Shown in pieces: positions 23,150 to 32,418 of a DNA stretch of 64,000 bases (positions are counted from its first letter, which is position 1; each line of letters opens with the position of its first letter). The notes under the pieces were generated by a model. That model was given only the letters and a program-made list of their open reading frames with translations, made no database searches and was not told where the DNA came from. The DNA is from Streptomyces sp. XD-27 (GTDB taxonomy: Bacteria > Actinomycetota > Actinomycetes > Streptomycetales > Streptomycetaceae), in assembly GCF_030553055.1 (NCBI RefSeq), contig NZ_CP130713.1, positions 744,001 to 808,000 of the forward strand, given 5' to 3'. A program made the translations under genes and the position numbers.

Positions 23150-23540
23150 CGTAGGGCCTCTGGTTTTTCGCAGCAGACGATCTTGTGAGAGAGAACCGTC
23201 CTACCAGGGGTCCCACGCCTGTCTGCAGCCGAGGCTTCCCCGCCCCGCTCACCCAACTGGTCGCTTCCGCAAGCCCATTGGTCACTTCGCTGAGAAAACG
23301 TCAGTGGTCGGCGGGTAATCCCAGATATTTTACGGAGACATTCCGGGCTGGTGGCGTCCGCCACCAGCCGGGACCGCGGCTGTACCCGGCCCGCCGGTCC
23401 GCCGGCCAACTCCAGGACTTCGGACTGCCTGAGAAATCGTCTCATTTGGGCGGCAGCTTCGGGCCCGGCTGCTCACCGCCGATCGACGCCCCGGCGGAAA
23501 TTCCCTCGCGCTGTGGCAGAAACGGGCTGAGACTGGCTAC
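23150..23540. other. Non-coding region with 10-bp palindrome
   Basis: No gene was seen in these 391 bases. GCTGGTGGCG at 23347-23356 and CGCCACCAGC at 23359-23368 form a perfect inverted repeat with a 2-nt centre, the shape of a protein-binding operator rather than a terminator. It lies about 170 bases upstream of the TOPRIM gene. Confidence 0.45.
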
Positions 23541-24158
23541 ATGGCTGACATGAGGGCGTTCCGGGACGCGGTCACCGCGTGGGCGGCGGGTGGCCCCGGC
23601 GACCCCGCGCACGAGTTGGCCGCGCGGCTGCCTGTCCGGGTGGCCGTCCTCCTCGAAGGGCCGAGCGACGTCGCGGCGGTCAACGCGCTGGCGGAGAGCC
23701 GCGGCCGGGACCTCGCGGCCGAAGGGGTCTGTGTCCTGCCGATCGGCGGTGCGATGAGCGTCGGGCGTTACGCCCGGCTCCTCGGTTCACCCGGCCTGGG
23801 CCTCCGCCTCACGGGACTGTGCGACGAGGCGGAGCGTCCCTACTACGCACGCGGCTTCGAACGGGTCAGTGCGGCACAGCAAGGCTTCTTCGTCTGCGCG
23901 GCGGATCTGGAAGACGAGCTCATCCGCGTGCTGGGCGTGACACGGGTGGAGGAGCTCGTCCGGGCGGAAGGCGACTTGCGTGCCCTGCAGACCTTCCTGC
24001 GCCAGCCCGCACAGCAGGGCCGCGCCCCACAGCAGCAGTTCAGGCGTTTCCTCGGAACGAAGAAGGGGCGCAAGATCCACTACGGCCGCGTCCTCGTCGA
24101 GGCCCTCGACCCCGACCGCGTCCCAGCCCCACTCGACGGGCTGCTCTCCAGCCTCTGA
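23541..24158 (+). CDS. Orphan OLD-type TOPRIM protein
   Basis: A 205-aa protein whose central part matches the TOPRIM domain of OLD-family nucleases: VAVLLEGPSDVAAVNALAES (catalytic Glu and the strand-helix that follows), VCVLPIGGAMSVGRYARLL, GLCDEAERPYY (in place of the usual D-x-D strand) and DLEDELIRVLG. OLD proteins normally have an N-terminal ABC-type ATPase; here only about 30 residues precede the TOPRIM domain. It may be a stand-alone nuclease or a remnant. ATG 23550 is an alternative start. It lies at the edge of the IS-rich island, where phage-defence genes often occur. Confidence 0.75.
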   Translation: MADMRAFRDAVTAWAAGGPGDPAHELAARLPVRVAVLLEGPSDVAAVNALAESRGRDLAAEGVCVLPIGGAMSVGRYARLLGSPGLGLRLTGLCDEAERPYYARGFERVSAAQQGFFVCAADLEDELIRVLGVTRVEELVRAEGDLRALQTFLRQPAQQGRAPQQQFRRFLGTKKGRKIHYGRVLVEALDPDRVPAPLDGLLSSL

Positions 24159-24374
24159 CCGCTGGGCGACGTCGATCCCGGCAGAGACGACGCGCATCCC
24201 GCCGCGTGCGCCGAGTTCGCCCAGAACCCGCGGTGCGGCTTGCCCACACCCTGGCCAGGCTCCACTCGGCCAAGCGGCGACAGACGCTCCACCACGGTCA
24301 TCACGGCGGCCGGCCTAGGGATGGAGACGTGATTCTGACTACCAGTCAGGCAGGCGGTGGCTACCTGCCCTACG

Positions 24375-26935
24375 TCACTCCGTCGCGATGGCGCGCAGTA
24401 CGTCCAGTCGGGCCGCCCGCCGGGCGGGCCGCAACCCGGCCAGCGCACCGGCGGTGAGCCCGACCAGGGCCACGGCCGCGAGTTGGGCCGGCGGGAGCGT
24501 AAAGGCGCTGGTGCCCGCGGTGTCGGAGGCCCGTACCAGTGCCCAGCCGAGGAAGCCGCCCAGGACCAGGCCGCTCGCCGTGCCGAACGCCGCGACCAGC
24601 ACCGACTCCCAGCGCACCATGGCGCGCAGTTGGGCCCTGGTCTGGCCGACGGCGCGCAGCAGGCCCAGTTCGCGGGTGCGCTCGTGGACGGCGAGGGTGA
24701 GGGTGTTGGTGATGCCGAGCAGGGCGATGACGACGGCGAGGGCCAGCAGCGCGTTGACGAGGGTGAGCATCATGTCGATGCCCGCGGCCGAGGACGCGGC
24801 GTACTCGTCGCGTGTCTGGACCTCCGGATCGCCGTACGCCGCCGCGGTGTCGGCCACCGCCGCCTTGCCGTCGCCGACCGGCACGCCGTCCTTGAAGGAG
24901 ACCGCGACCAGGGTGTCGGAGTCCTGTACGCGGTGCGGGGCCCAGGCCGCGCGGGTGATGACGTACTCGCCGGCCAGGTCGTCCTGGCCGTAGACCGCGC
25001 GTACCGTGTACGGCTCGGTCCGCCCGTCGGTGAAGGTGAGCGCAGCCGTGCTGCCGACCCGCCAGCCGCGCTTGTCCGCCTCGTCGGCGGAGACCGCGAG
25101 GCCGCGGGTGCCGAGTCCGTCGAGGCTGCCGTCGATCCGGCCGAGATCGAGGACCCGGGCGAGGGCCGCGGGGTCGGTGACGGTCAGCTGCCGCCCCGCC
25201 CCGTCGACCTTTGCCACGCCCCGACCGAGGCCGAGCGCGGTGTCCACCTCGGGCAGCCGGTCGAGTGCCGGGGCGAGCCTGGGGCTGAGCCCGCTGCCGC
25301 CCGCGCCGAACGCGGGCGCGCTGACCGCCACATCGCCGGCGAAGGCGCGCGAGACCGTCCGGTCCATCGTCGTCTTGAGGGAGGCGGCGAACACGGTGAA
25401 CAGCGCGACCACGGCGACCCCGATCATCAACGCGGTGGCAGTGGCCGCGGTCCGGCGGGGGCTGCGCAGCGCGTTGCGCTGGGCGAGCGCGCCGGTGATG
25501 CCGCGGAGCCTGCTCAGCGGCCCGCCCAGGACCCGTACGACGGCGGTCGAGGCGACCGGGCCCAGGACGATGAACGCGGCGAGGGTGAGCGCCGCCCCGG
25601 TCCCGGCCAGGGTGATCGACGGTCCCGCGGTGGCTCCGGCCGCGGTCAGGGCGATGCCCGTGGCGCCCAGGAGCGCACCGATGACGGCCCGGCGCCGGGA
25701 GGTGCCGGAGGTGTCCACGGCCGTCTCGCGGAGCGCGGCGAGCGGCGCGGTGCGTCCGGCCCGTACGGCGGGCAGCAGCGCGGAGGCCAGGCAGACCAGC
25801 ACACCGACGGCGAGCGGCAGCAGCAGCGAGACCGCGCCGATGACCAGGTCGCCTTCGGGGAACGGGAAGCCGACCGCCGGGAACAGCGCCTGCAGCCCGG
25901 CGGCGATCCCGACGCCGCCGAGCAGCCCGCCGCCGGAGGCGATGACGGCGACCACCGCGGCCTCGGCGAGGGTCGCGCCGACGATCTGGCGGCGGGCGGC
26001 GCCGAGCGCGCGCAGCAGGGCGTTCTCGCGGGTGCGCTGGGCGACGACGATGGCGAAGGTGTTGTGGATGCTGAACGTGGCCACCAGCAGCGCGATTCCG
26101 GCGAAGACGAGCAGGAACGTGGTGAACAGGTTCAGGAACCGGCCGGAGACGATGTCCAGGTTCTCCTCGGTGGCCTCCTGGCCGGTGATCGCCTCGACGC
26201 TCTCGGGGAGCACGGACTCCAGGGCGTCGACGAGTTCTTGCTCGGCGACGCCGGGGGTGGCCCGGACCTGGATGCTCGTGGCCTGCCCCGGCTCGGGGGT
26301 GAGGTACTTCTCGGCGTCGGCCCGGGTGAGTCCGGTGAAGGTGCTGCGGCCCATGCCGTCCTCGCCGCCGAAGGTCGCCAGGCCGACGATCGTCACCCGT
26401 ACGGGGTCGGGGTGCGCAGCACGGCGGTGTCGCCGATCCTCAGGCCGCCCGCCTCGGCCGCGCCCCGGTTGACGACGGCCTCGCCGGAGGCGCGCGGCGC
26501 CCGGCCCTCCGCGATCCGGTACGGATTGAGTTGGGCGTCGCTGATCCAGTTGCCGGCGAGGGTGGGCGGGCCCTGGCCGCCGACGGGGTCGCCGTCGCGG
26601 CCCAGGAGCTGTCCGGCGCCCTGGACGCTGGGCACGGCGGCGGCGACGCCCGGCACCTTCGCGATCCGCTCGGCGAGCGAGGCGTCGACGGGCGCCCGGT
26701 TGCCCCGACCCTCCCCGGGCACGGTGATGGCGTCGGCGCTGCGCACGACCGCGTCCGTACCCTGGTTCGCCCTGCCGAACAGAGTGTCGAAACTGGCGCG
26801 CAGTGTGTCGCCCATCACCAGCGTGCCGGCGAGGAAGGCGACGCCCAGCAGGACGGCGAGGAACGTGCCCGCGAAGCGCCGCTTGTGCGCGCGCAACGAG
26901 GCCGCGCTGATGCGCAGTGTGGCGCGGCCGCTCAT
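24375..26935 (-). CDS. FtsX/MacB-type ABC permease, single-base frameshift
   Basis: An ABC-2/MacB-like permease of about 853 aa once one base is restored. The first 180 codons (from MSGRATLRISAASLRAHKRR) hold TM1 and a MacB periplasmic core, ending in a premature stop after GDTAVLRTPTP. The next frame resumes at once with VTIVGLATFGGEDGMGR and continues with FtsX domains (TRENALLRALGAARRQ and ELGLLRAVGQTRAQLRAMV are the coupling helices) and about seven more membrane helices. The missing base is a C on the + strand beside 26402. ATG 26935 overlaps the stop of the ABC ATPase gene, its partner. Confidence 0.88.
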
Positions 26936-27750
26936 GACGCCACCGCCCGCGGGGATCGCGATCCGCCGTCGAACGCCTTCATCCGGTCCAGGACCCGTGC
27001 GGCGGTGGGCTCGGCCATCCGGTCCACCAGCCGCCCGTCGGCGAGGAAGACGACCTCGTCGGCGTGGGCGGCGGCCACCGGGTCGTGGGTGACCATGACG
27101 ACCGTACGCCCCATCGTGCGCACCGCCCGGCCGAGCAGCCGCAGCACCTCCTCGCCGGAACGGGAGTCGAGGTTGCCGGTCGGCTCGTCGGCGAAGACGA
27201 CATCGGGGCGGCTCGCGAAGGCGCGGGCCACGGCCACGCGCTGCTGCTGCCCGCCGGACAGCTCGCTCGGCCGGTGGTGCAGCCGGTCGCGCAGCCCGAC
27301 GACCTCGATCAGGCTGTCCACCCAGGCGCGCTGCTCCGCGTCGGCGCGGGCGCCGGACAGGTCCCGCGGCAGCGTGATGTTCTCGGCGACCGTCAGCGTC
27401 GGCACGAGGTTGTACGCCTGGAAGACGAATCCGATCCGCTCGCGGCGCAGCAGTGTCAGCTTGCGGTCGCCGAGTACGCCCAGCTCGGTGCCGGCGATGT
27501 ACGCCGACCCCGAGGTGAGCGTGTCGAGCCCCGCGGCGCAGTGCATCAGGGTGGACTTGCCGGACCCGGAGGGGCCCATGATCGCGGTGAACCGGCCGGT
27601 GGGGAAGTCGAGGCTCACCCCGGCCAGGGCGGTCACCTCGGTGTCACCCGATCCGTAGACCTTGACCGCGTCGACCACGCGGGCGGCGGGCTGGGAGCCC
27701 GTCACAGGCCCGGGATGGGAGCCCGTCACGGGCTCGGGCTGGGAGCCCAT
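26932..27750 (-). CDS. ABC transporter ATP-binding protein (MacB/LolD type)
   Basis: A 272-aa ATPase with Walker [15 protein letters not shown]-loop VFQAYNLVPTLT, signature LSGGQQQRVAVARAFA, Walker B VVFADEPTGNLD and H-loop MVTHDPVAAAHADE. Together these mark the LolD/MacB subfamily that works with FtsX-like permeases. The N terminus has an 8-residue repeat (GSQPEPVT, GSHPGPVT, GSQPAARV) encoded by a 24-bp tandem repeat. The ATG at 27750 overlaps the SHOCT stop (TGATG), and the stop overlaps the permease start. Confidence 0.93.
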   Translation of the reverse strand: MGSQPEPVTGSHPGPVTGSQPAARVVDAVKVYGSGDTEVTALAGVSLDFPTGRFTAIMGPSGSGKSTLMHCAAGLDTLTSGSAYIAGTELGVLGDRKLTLLRRERIGFVFQAYNLVPTLTVAENITLPRDLSGARADAEQRAWVDSLIEVVGLRDRLHHRPSELSGGQQQRVAVARAFASRPDVVFADEPTGNLDSRSGEEVLRLLGRAVRTMGRTVVMVTHDPVAAAHADEVVFLADGRLVDRMAEPTAARVLDRMKAFDGGSRSPRAVAS

Positions 27751-27754
27751 CAGC
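27692..27754. repeat. 24-bp tandem repeat, about 2.6 copies
   Basis: The unit begins TGGGAGCCCGTCAC at 27692, 27716 and 27740, a period of exactly 24 bases. It covers the start codon region of the ATPase gene and encodes an in-frame octapeptide repeat, so copy-number change would lengthen or shorten the N terminus without a frameshift. Confidence 0.8.
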
Positions 27755-28046
27755 GACCACCGCCGCTGCCCGCGCGGCCGAACTGCTCGTCCAGGACGGA
27801 CAGTCGGCGCCAGTACTCGTCCTCGTCGATCTCCCCGGCGGCGAAGCGGCGGCCGAGCAGCGCGATCGGCGACTGCTCGCCGTGTCCCGCGGCCCGAACC
27901 CGCTGCCACGGGGCGCGGCCCCGCCACACGGTGCGGCGCAGCAGGAGGATCCCGCCCGCCACGACCAGCGCCCACACCAGCGGGAAGAGAAGAATCCACG
28001 GACCGGGTCCGCTGCCGTCGGCGAATCCGTGCGCCAAGGTGTTCAT
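27750..28046 (-). CDS. SHOCT-domain membrane protein
   Basis: A 98-aa protein with one membrane helix near residues 18-36 (ILLFPLVWALVVAGGILLL), a basic stretch, and a C-terminal SHOCT motif (ALLGRRFAAGEIDEDEYWRR). SHOCT modules are short oligomerisation or tethering segments. The gene starts at ATG 28046 after AGGAG and is coupled to the ABC ATPase by a TGATG overlap, so it is probably an accessory of that transporter. Confidence 0.85.
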   Translation of the reverse strand: MNTLAHGFADGSGPGPWILLFPLVWALVVAGGILLLRRTVWRGRAPWQRVRAAGHGEQSPIALLGRRFAAGEIDEDEYWRRLSVLDEQFGRAGSGGGR

Positions 28047-28177
28047 CTTGGTTCAGCTCCTCGGTGGCCATGCTTGTTGCGTCTCCACCAAGCCTGATCG
28101 CGGCGGGGCACCTCGTCGTCGTACGGCCAGCGACACCCCGCGTACCACGCGGGGAGTACATGCCGCGCCCGGCTGCG

Positions 28178-29539
28178 TTATCGGAGCGTGCTCCATGTCG
28201 ACCGCAGGGCGGGAATGCTCTCGGCCACGGCTGCGAGGTCCCGGTCGTCCGCCGCCTGGCGCAGTTCGCGGAGCCGGTTCTCGACGAGGGGCGCGGTGTC
28301 CTTGTCGACGGTGTGGCCGACTCGGTCCCAGATCCGTTCGAGCGTGGCCACGTCGCCTGCCACGGCGCCGTGGTCGTCGGCGGCCGTGTCGATGAGGAGC
28401 TGACGGGTCCAGAGGTCCAGGCGTGCGGCATCGATGTCGGCAGGAGGCCGGTGCCGCAGTTGCAGGTCCAGGTCGGCCTGCGCGACCTTGAGGGCCGACT
28501 GGCGGGCGTCGTCCGCGTCGCGGGCGGTGACGGCCGCGTTCATGGCGTCCACGGCGCCGCTCAGCTGGTCGCCGAGTGCGGCCGGAACGTCGCCGGCGCC
28601 GTAGGTGTCCCGGGCCCGCTGCGCGGTCGTCGCCGCGGCCGACGCGCCGGACCAGTCCCCCGTGCCCGCGGTGTCGAACACCCGGTCCGCGGCGCCGGAG
28701 ATGCGGGTGAGTTCGGCCGGAACCGGGCCGCCCACCGCGTCGGTGGGTACGGCGAGGGTCACGGCCTCCAGGTCGCCCTCGCGGGTTCCGGTGGAGAACT
28801 CGCCGTAGCCCGGCGCGAAGATCTTCTCCTCGCGCGCGCTGTCCTGGTGGATCTCCTCGACGGTGATCGCCCCCTGCACGGGGCCGTTCGGGCCGGGCAC
28901 CGTCCGGTCGACGGCCTTGACGCTCACCTCCTCGAACACCGTGCCGGGGATGTTCTCGGGGCGGTAGGCGTCACCGACCTCGGGCTCGGCGGGCATGATC
29001 ATCGCCGCGGTGCCGTCCTTCCCGGCCTGCCAGGTGCCCTCCGTGTCGGCTACGACGCCGTCTTCGTAGTTGGACACGTCCTCGCCCAGGTACCACACCG
29101 ATCCGTCATCCGCCTGGGCGTACCAGTCGAGCGCCACCTCGGCGATACGGCCGTCCTGGTAGGCGACGTACTGCGAGATGACCGCGTCGATCCGCTCGCC
29201 GTTCCAGGTGATGGTCTTGGTGCCGGGCAGGAGCGTCACCTCCGCCCGGAACGGCTCGCCGTCGGCCCGGCCGCCGTAGAGGGTCTGGGCGACCTTGCCG
29301 GTGGGGTGGAGGGGGTTGGTCACCGCGGTGGGACGGGAGAACTCCGGCTTGTCCAGGTCCACCCGGTCGCCGGTCGGGGCGAGGGGGAGGCATCTGCCGT
29401 CCGCCTCGGATTTCACACAGGCCGGGCCCGCGGGCAGCCTGCCGGAATCGGTGCCCGAATCGCCGCAGGCACCGGTGACGACCGCGGCGGCCACACCGAT
29501 GGCCAGCAGCACGGGGCGGGTCATCCCGTGGCGCAGCAT
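28178..29539 (-). CDS. Secreted lipoprotein
   Basis: A 453-aa protein with a lipoprotein signal: basic start, hydrophobic core (VLLAIGVAAAVVTGA) and lipobox Cys at about residue 25. The N-terminal half (about 60-260) looks like a single beta-rich domain with NGERIDAVISQYVAYQDG and VWYLGEDVSNYEDG. The C-terminal half (about 290-450) is helical and Ala/Asp-rich (VAQADLDLQLRHRPPADI), a pattern seen in cation- or haem-related periplasmic helical domains. The specific function is not recognised. It lies between a PepSY gene and the SHOCT/ABC genes on the same strand, so it may be an extracytoplasmic partner of the system. Confidence 0.8.
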   Translation of the reverse strand: MLRHGMTRPVLLAIGVAAAVVTGACGDSGTDSGRLPAGPACVKSEADGRCLPLAPTGDRVDLDKPEFSRPTAVTNPLHPTGKVAQTLYGGRADGEPFRAEVTLLPGTKTITWNGERIDAVISQYVAYQDGRIAEVALDWYAQADDGSVWYLGEDVSNYEDGVVADTEGTWQAGKDGTAAMIMPAEPEVGDAYRPENIPGTVFEEVSVKAVDRTVPGPNGPVQGAITVEEIHQDSAREEKIFAPGYGEFSTGTREGDLEAVTLAVPTDAVGGPVPAELTRISGAADRVFDTAGTGDWSGASAAATTAQRARDTYGAGDVPAALGDQLSGAVDAMNAAVTARDADDARQSALKVAQADLDLQLRHRPPADIDAARLDLWTRQLLIDTAADDHGAVAGDVATLERIWDRVGHTVDKDTAPLVENRLRELRQAADDRDLAAVAESIPALRSTWSTLR

Positions 29540-29600
29540 GGCGTCCCCCTTCCCCCAGGTCGATGAAGGGTGGTCGGTTCTCGGTGGTCAGTCCCGGCGG

Positions 29601-29930
29601 TCAGTCCCGGCCTTCGTCTTCCGGGCCGTGGTCGGGCTGGCTGCCGACGACCTTGAAGTCCTGATCGAGGTGCACGTCGATCCGGCTGCCGTCGGGGAGG
29701 GTCACCTCGACTTCGTAGAAGGCGTCCTCGTCACCGACTTCGGAGTCGGTGACCCGGCCGCCGCCGGTGTGGTCGAGTGCCGCGGTGCTCGCCTTCTCCA
29801 GTGCGGCTCCGGTGATCGGCGGCTCCGAGTCGTCGCCACCGCTGCTCGCCAGACCGATTCCTGTTCCGCCGCCGACCAGGGCGGCGGTGGCCGCCGCGCC
29901 GACGATCCACTTCTTCTTGCGGTTCATCAC
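29601..29930 (-). CDS. PepSY-domain secreted protein
   Basis: A 109-aa protein with an N-terminal signal or anchor (MNRKKKWIVGAAATAALVGG) and a single PepSY domain (EKASTAALDHTGGGRVTDSE, YEVEVTLPDGSRIDVHLDQD, FKVVGSQ). PepSY domains are thought to inhibit peptidases or sense envelope state. It follows the histidine kinase gene by 57 bases on the same strand, a common pairing in actinobacteria. Confidence 0.9.
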   Translation of the reverse strand: MMNRKKKWIVGAAATAALVGGGTGIGLASSGGDDSEPPITGAALEKASTAALDHTGGGRVTDSEVGDEDAFYEVEVTLPDGSRIDVHLDQDFKVVGSQPDHGPEDEGRD

Positions 29931-29987
29931 GGGGCTCCTCTCCTGCTCACCCCATCCTGCGCCGTGCGTGCTGAACAGAAGCTGAAC

Positions 29988-31445
29988 TCAGGCGCCGTCT
30001 CCGGCGGGGAGGACCACCTCGATGCGCGCGCCGCCCAGCCCGCTGCCGGCGATCGCGACCGTGCCGCCGTGCGCGCGGACGAGTTCGGCGACGATGGCGA
30101 GTCCGAGGCCGGTCCCGCCGTGGTCACGGGCCCGGGCGTCGTCGAGTCGTACGAACCGTTCGAAGACCCGCTCACGCTCCTCCTCCGGGATGCCGGGACC
30201 GTCGTCCTCGACGGTGAGGACAACGTTCCCCGCCCGTTCGGACAGGGTGAAGGCCACCTGCCCGCGGGCGTATCGGGCCGCGTTGTCCGCGAGATTGCGC
30301 AGCACGCGCCGCAAGCCTGCGGCGTCGCCGCGGACACGCCCGGCCGAGACGGCGGCGGTGTCGATCCGCAGACCGGTCACCGCTCGGAGGCGGCCCGCCT
30401 CCTCGAAGACCAGGTCGTCGAGATCGATCGGGCGGCGCTGGAGCGCCAGGGTCTGCTCACCGGCCCGGGCCAGCAGGAGCAGGTCGTCGACCAGGTACTG
30501 CATACGGAGTCCCTCGGCCAGCGCCGTCCCGGCCAGGTCGGTGACGGGGGTGAGTTCGGGGTGGGCGAGTGCGACCTCGGCGTGCTGCCGGATGGTGGCG
30601 ATCGGCGAGCGCAGCTCGTGGGAGGCGTCGGAGACGAAGCGCCGCTGACTGGCCTGGGCGCGCTCCAGGCGGCCCAGCATGCGGTTCATCGTCGCCGCCA
30701 GGCGGGCGATCTCGTCGCCTCCGGACGGTTCCGGGACCCTGCGGTCCAGCGCGGCGGCGGAGATCTCGTCGACCCGGGTGCGGATCGCCTCCACCGGCGC
30801 CAGCGCCCGTCCCACCGCCTTCCAGGTCGTGAAACCGACCAGCAACAGCAGCACCGGCAGGCCGATCAACAGCAGCCTGATGACCGTCTGCGTCGAATCG
30901 GAGACGTCCGCGAGCGCGCGGGCGGCGACCACGACGCGCGCCCCTTTCGGGGTGTCGGCAGCCGCGGCCACGGCGATGAACCGGTCGTCGTCGACCGGCG
31001 TCGAGATCTCCGACGACTGCCCCGGCCGCAGTGCCGCGAGCGCGGGGCTGCCGCGGACGTTGGGGCTGGACGCCACGACCCTGCCGCCCGCGTCGAGGAC
31101 CTGGATCACCTCCTCGTCCTCCTCGGCGACCGCGAGGGTCGGCTCCCGTCCCCCTTCGAGCTGCGCGGCCACCTCGGCGGCCCGGGCCTTGGCCGCCGAA
31201 CGCACCTGGTCGGTGAGCGTCCCGCGCAGTCCGGCCACCAGGGTCAGGGCCCCGGCGACCAGCGCGACGGCCACCACGAGCACCGCCGCGAGAGTCGACC
31301 GGACGCGGACCGTGCCGGCCCGCGCGAGCAGGCCCGTACGCCGCGGGCCTTTGCCGCCCGCGCCGCTGCCGCCCGCGCCGCTGTCGCGTGGGTTCGTCCG
31401 ACGCGGCCTCCCGCGGGGCGAGTCCGCCGACCTGTCAGCCGCCAT
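29988..31445 (-). CDS. Sensor histidine kinase
   Basis: A 485-aa membrane kinase. A long basic, Gly-rich cytoplasmic head precedes TM1 (about 52-72). An extracytoplasmic sensor region (about 75-180) is followed by TM2 (LLLIGLPVLLLLVGFTTW), a HAMP segment, the H-box RFVSDASHELRSPIATIR, N-box LRRVLRNLADNAARYA, G1 VEDDGPGIPEEERERVFERF and G2 GGTGLGLAIV. The ATG overlaps the end of the response regulator gene by 11 bases, so the two are co-translated. The stimulus is unknown; the downstream PepSY protein and ABC exporter suggest envelope stress or a membrane-active compound. Confidence 0.95.
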   Translation of the reverse strand: MAADRSADSPRGRPRRTNPRDSGAGGSGAGGKGPRRTGLLARAGTVRVRSTLAAVLVVAVALVAGALTLVAGLRGTLTDQVRSAAKARAAEVAAQLEGGREPTLAVAEEDEEVIQVLDAGGRVVASSPNVRGSPALAALRPGQSSEISTPVDDDRFIAVAAAADTPKGARVVVAARALADVSDSTQTVIRLLLIGLPVLLLLVGFTTWKAVGRALAPVEAIRTRVDEISAAALDRRVPEPSGGDEIARLAATMNRMLGRLERAQASQRRFVSDASHELRSPIATIRQHAEVALAHPELTPVTDLAGTALAEGLRMQYLVDDLLLLARAGEQTLALQRRPIDLDDLVFEEAGRLRAVTGLRIDTAAVSAGRVRGDAAGLRRVLRNLADNAARYARGQVAFTLSERAGNVVLTVEDDGPGIPEEERERVFERFVRLDDARARDHGGTGLGLAIVAELVRAHGGTVAIAGSGLGGARIEVVLPAGDGA

Positions 31446-32112
31446 CGGCGGCCAGCCGGTATCCGGAGCCCCGCAGGGTCTCGATGGCCGCTCGCCCGAA
31501 AGGACGGTCGAGCTTGTTGCGCAGGCGCCGAACGTAGACCTCGACGATGTTCGGATCGCCCTCGAAGTCGTAGTCCCAGACGTGATCGAGGATGGCCTGC
31601 TTGGAGACGGTCTCGCCCCGGTGGCGCAGCAGGAACTCCAGGAGCGAGAGCTCCCGGGCGGTCAGCTCCACCTCGGCCTGGCCCCGCCACACCCGTTTGG
31701 CCGCCGGGTCCAGCCGCAGGTCCCCCGCCACCAGCACCGTCGGCCGCTCGGCGGCTCCGCGGCGCAGCAGAGCCCGCAGCCGGGCGACCAGGACCGCGTG
31801 GGAGAACGGCTTGGTCAGATAGTCGTCGGCACCGGTGTCCAGCCCCTCGACCTCGTCCCACTCGCCTTCCTTCGCGGTGAGCATGAGGATCGGCGTCCAG
31901 ATGCGCTGCTCCCGCAGGGCCGCGCAGACGCGGTAGCCGTTGAGCCCGGGCAGCATGATGTCGAGGACGATCGCGTCGTAGGGGTTCTCCTTGCCCATCC
32001 ACAGACCGTCGGTGCCGTTGAGCGCCACGTCCACGGCGAAGCCCTCGGCCTCCAGCCCATGGCGCAGCCCCTCGGCGAGCCGCTCCTCGTCCTCGACCAC
32101 CAGGAGACGCAT
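31435..32112 (-). CDS. OmpR-family response regulator
   Basis: A 225-aa regulator, with a receiver (LLVVEDEERLAEGLRHGLEA, acceptor Asp in DAIVLDIMLPGLNG, MLTAKEGEWDEVEGL, LTKPFS) and a C-terminal winged helix (ELTARELSLLEFLLRHRG, NIVEVYVRRLRNKLDRPFG, LRGSGYRL). It starts at ATG 32112 and is the first gene of the block that continues through the kinase, PepSY, lipoprotein, SHOCT and ABC genes. It probably controls that block and itself. Confidence 0.95.
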   Translation of the reverse strand: MRLLVVEDEERLAEGLRHGLEAEGFAVDVALNGTDGLWMGKENPYDAIVLDIMLPGLNGYRVCAALREQRIWTPILMLTAKEGEWDEVEGLDTGADDYLTKPFSHAVLVARLRALLRRGAAERPTVLVAGDLRLDPAAKRVWRGQAEVELTARELSLLEFLLRHRGETVSKQAILDHVWDYDFEGDPNIVEVYVRRLRNKLDRPFGRAAIETLRGSGYRLAADGG

Positions 32113-32418
32113 CGTCGGCGAGACCGGTCAGCAGGACGGCGGGCCGGCAGGCCCACCGGCCCACCGTCCGGCCTCCGGCGGTCGCACTCCAGAAGCCATG
32201 GGCTCTTCCTCCTCTCCGTCATTGTGTGCCCCGGACCCGCGCTGCCCGCAAGCGGAGGCGGTACGGGACGTGGGTGTCGCAGAGGCCGGTCTGGCTAGGT
32301 GGCGACGGCGGCGGCAGATCTGACGGCGTTGGGGGCCGACCTGCTGGCAGCCGTACTGCGCTGAGCAGCTTCGATCTGCCCGGCTCCACCCTTCGCTTCC
32401 TCATCGAGCGCCATGGCT
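32113..32418. other. Intergenic region, no gene seen
   Basis: About 306 bases between the response regulator start and the end of the VOC gene. No frame has convincing protein character. The promoter for the response regulator block must lie here, but no clear -35/-10 pair was seen. Confidence 0.4.

Noticed and set aside
24159..24374. Possible gene between the TOPRIM protein and the permease
   Set aside because: Frames are short, Arg/Pro-rich and without start signals.
24357..27658. Long + strand open frames opposite the permease and ABC genes
   Set aside because: Composition and lack of any motif mark them as shadows of the well-supported - strand genes.
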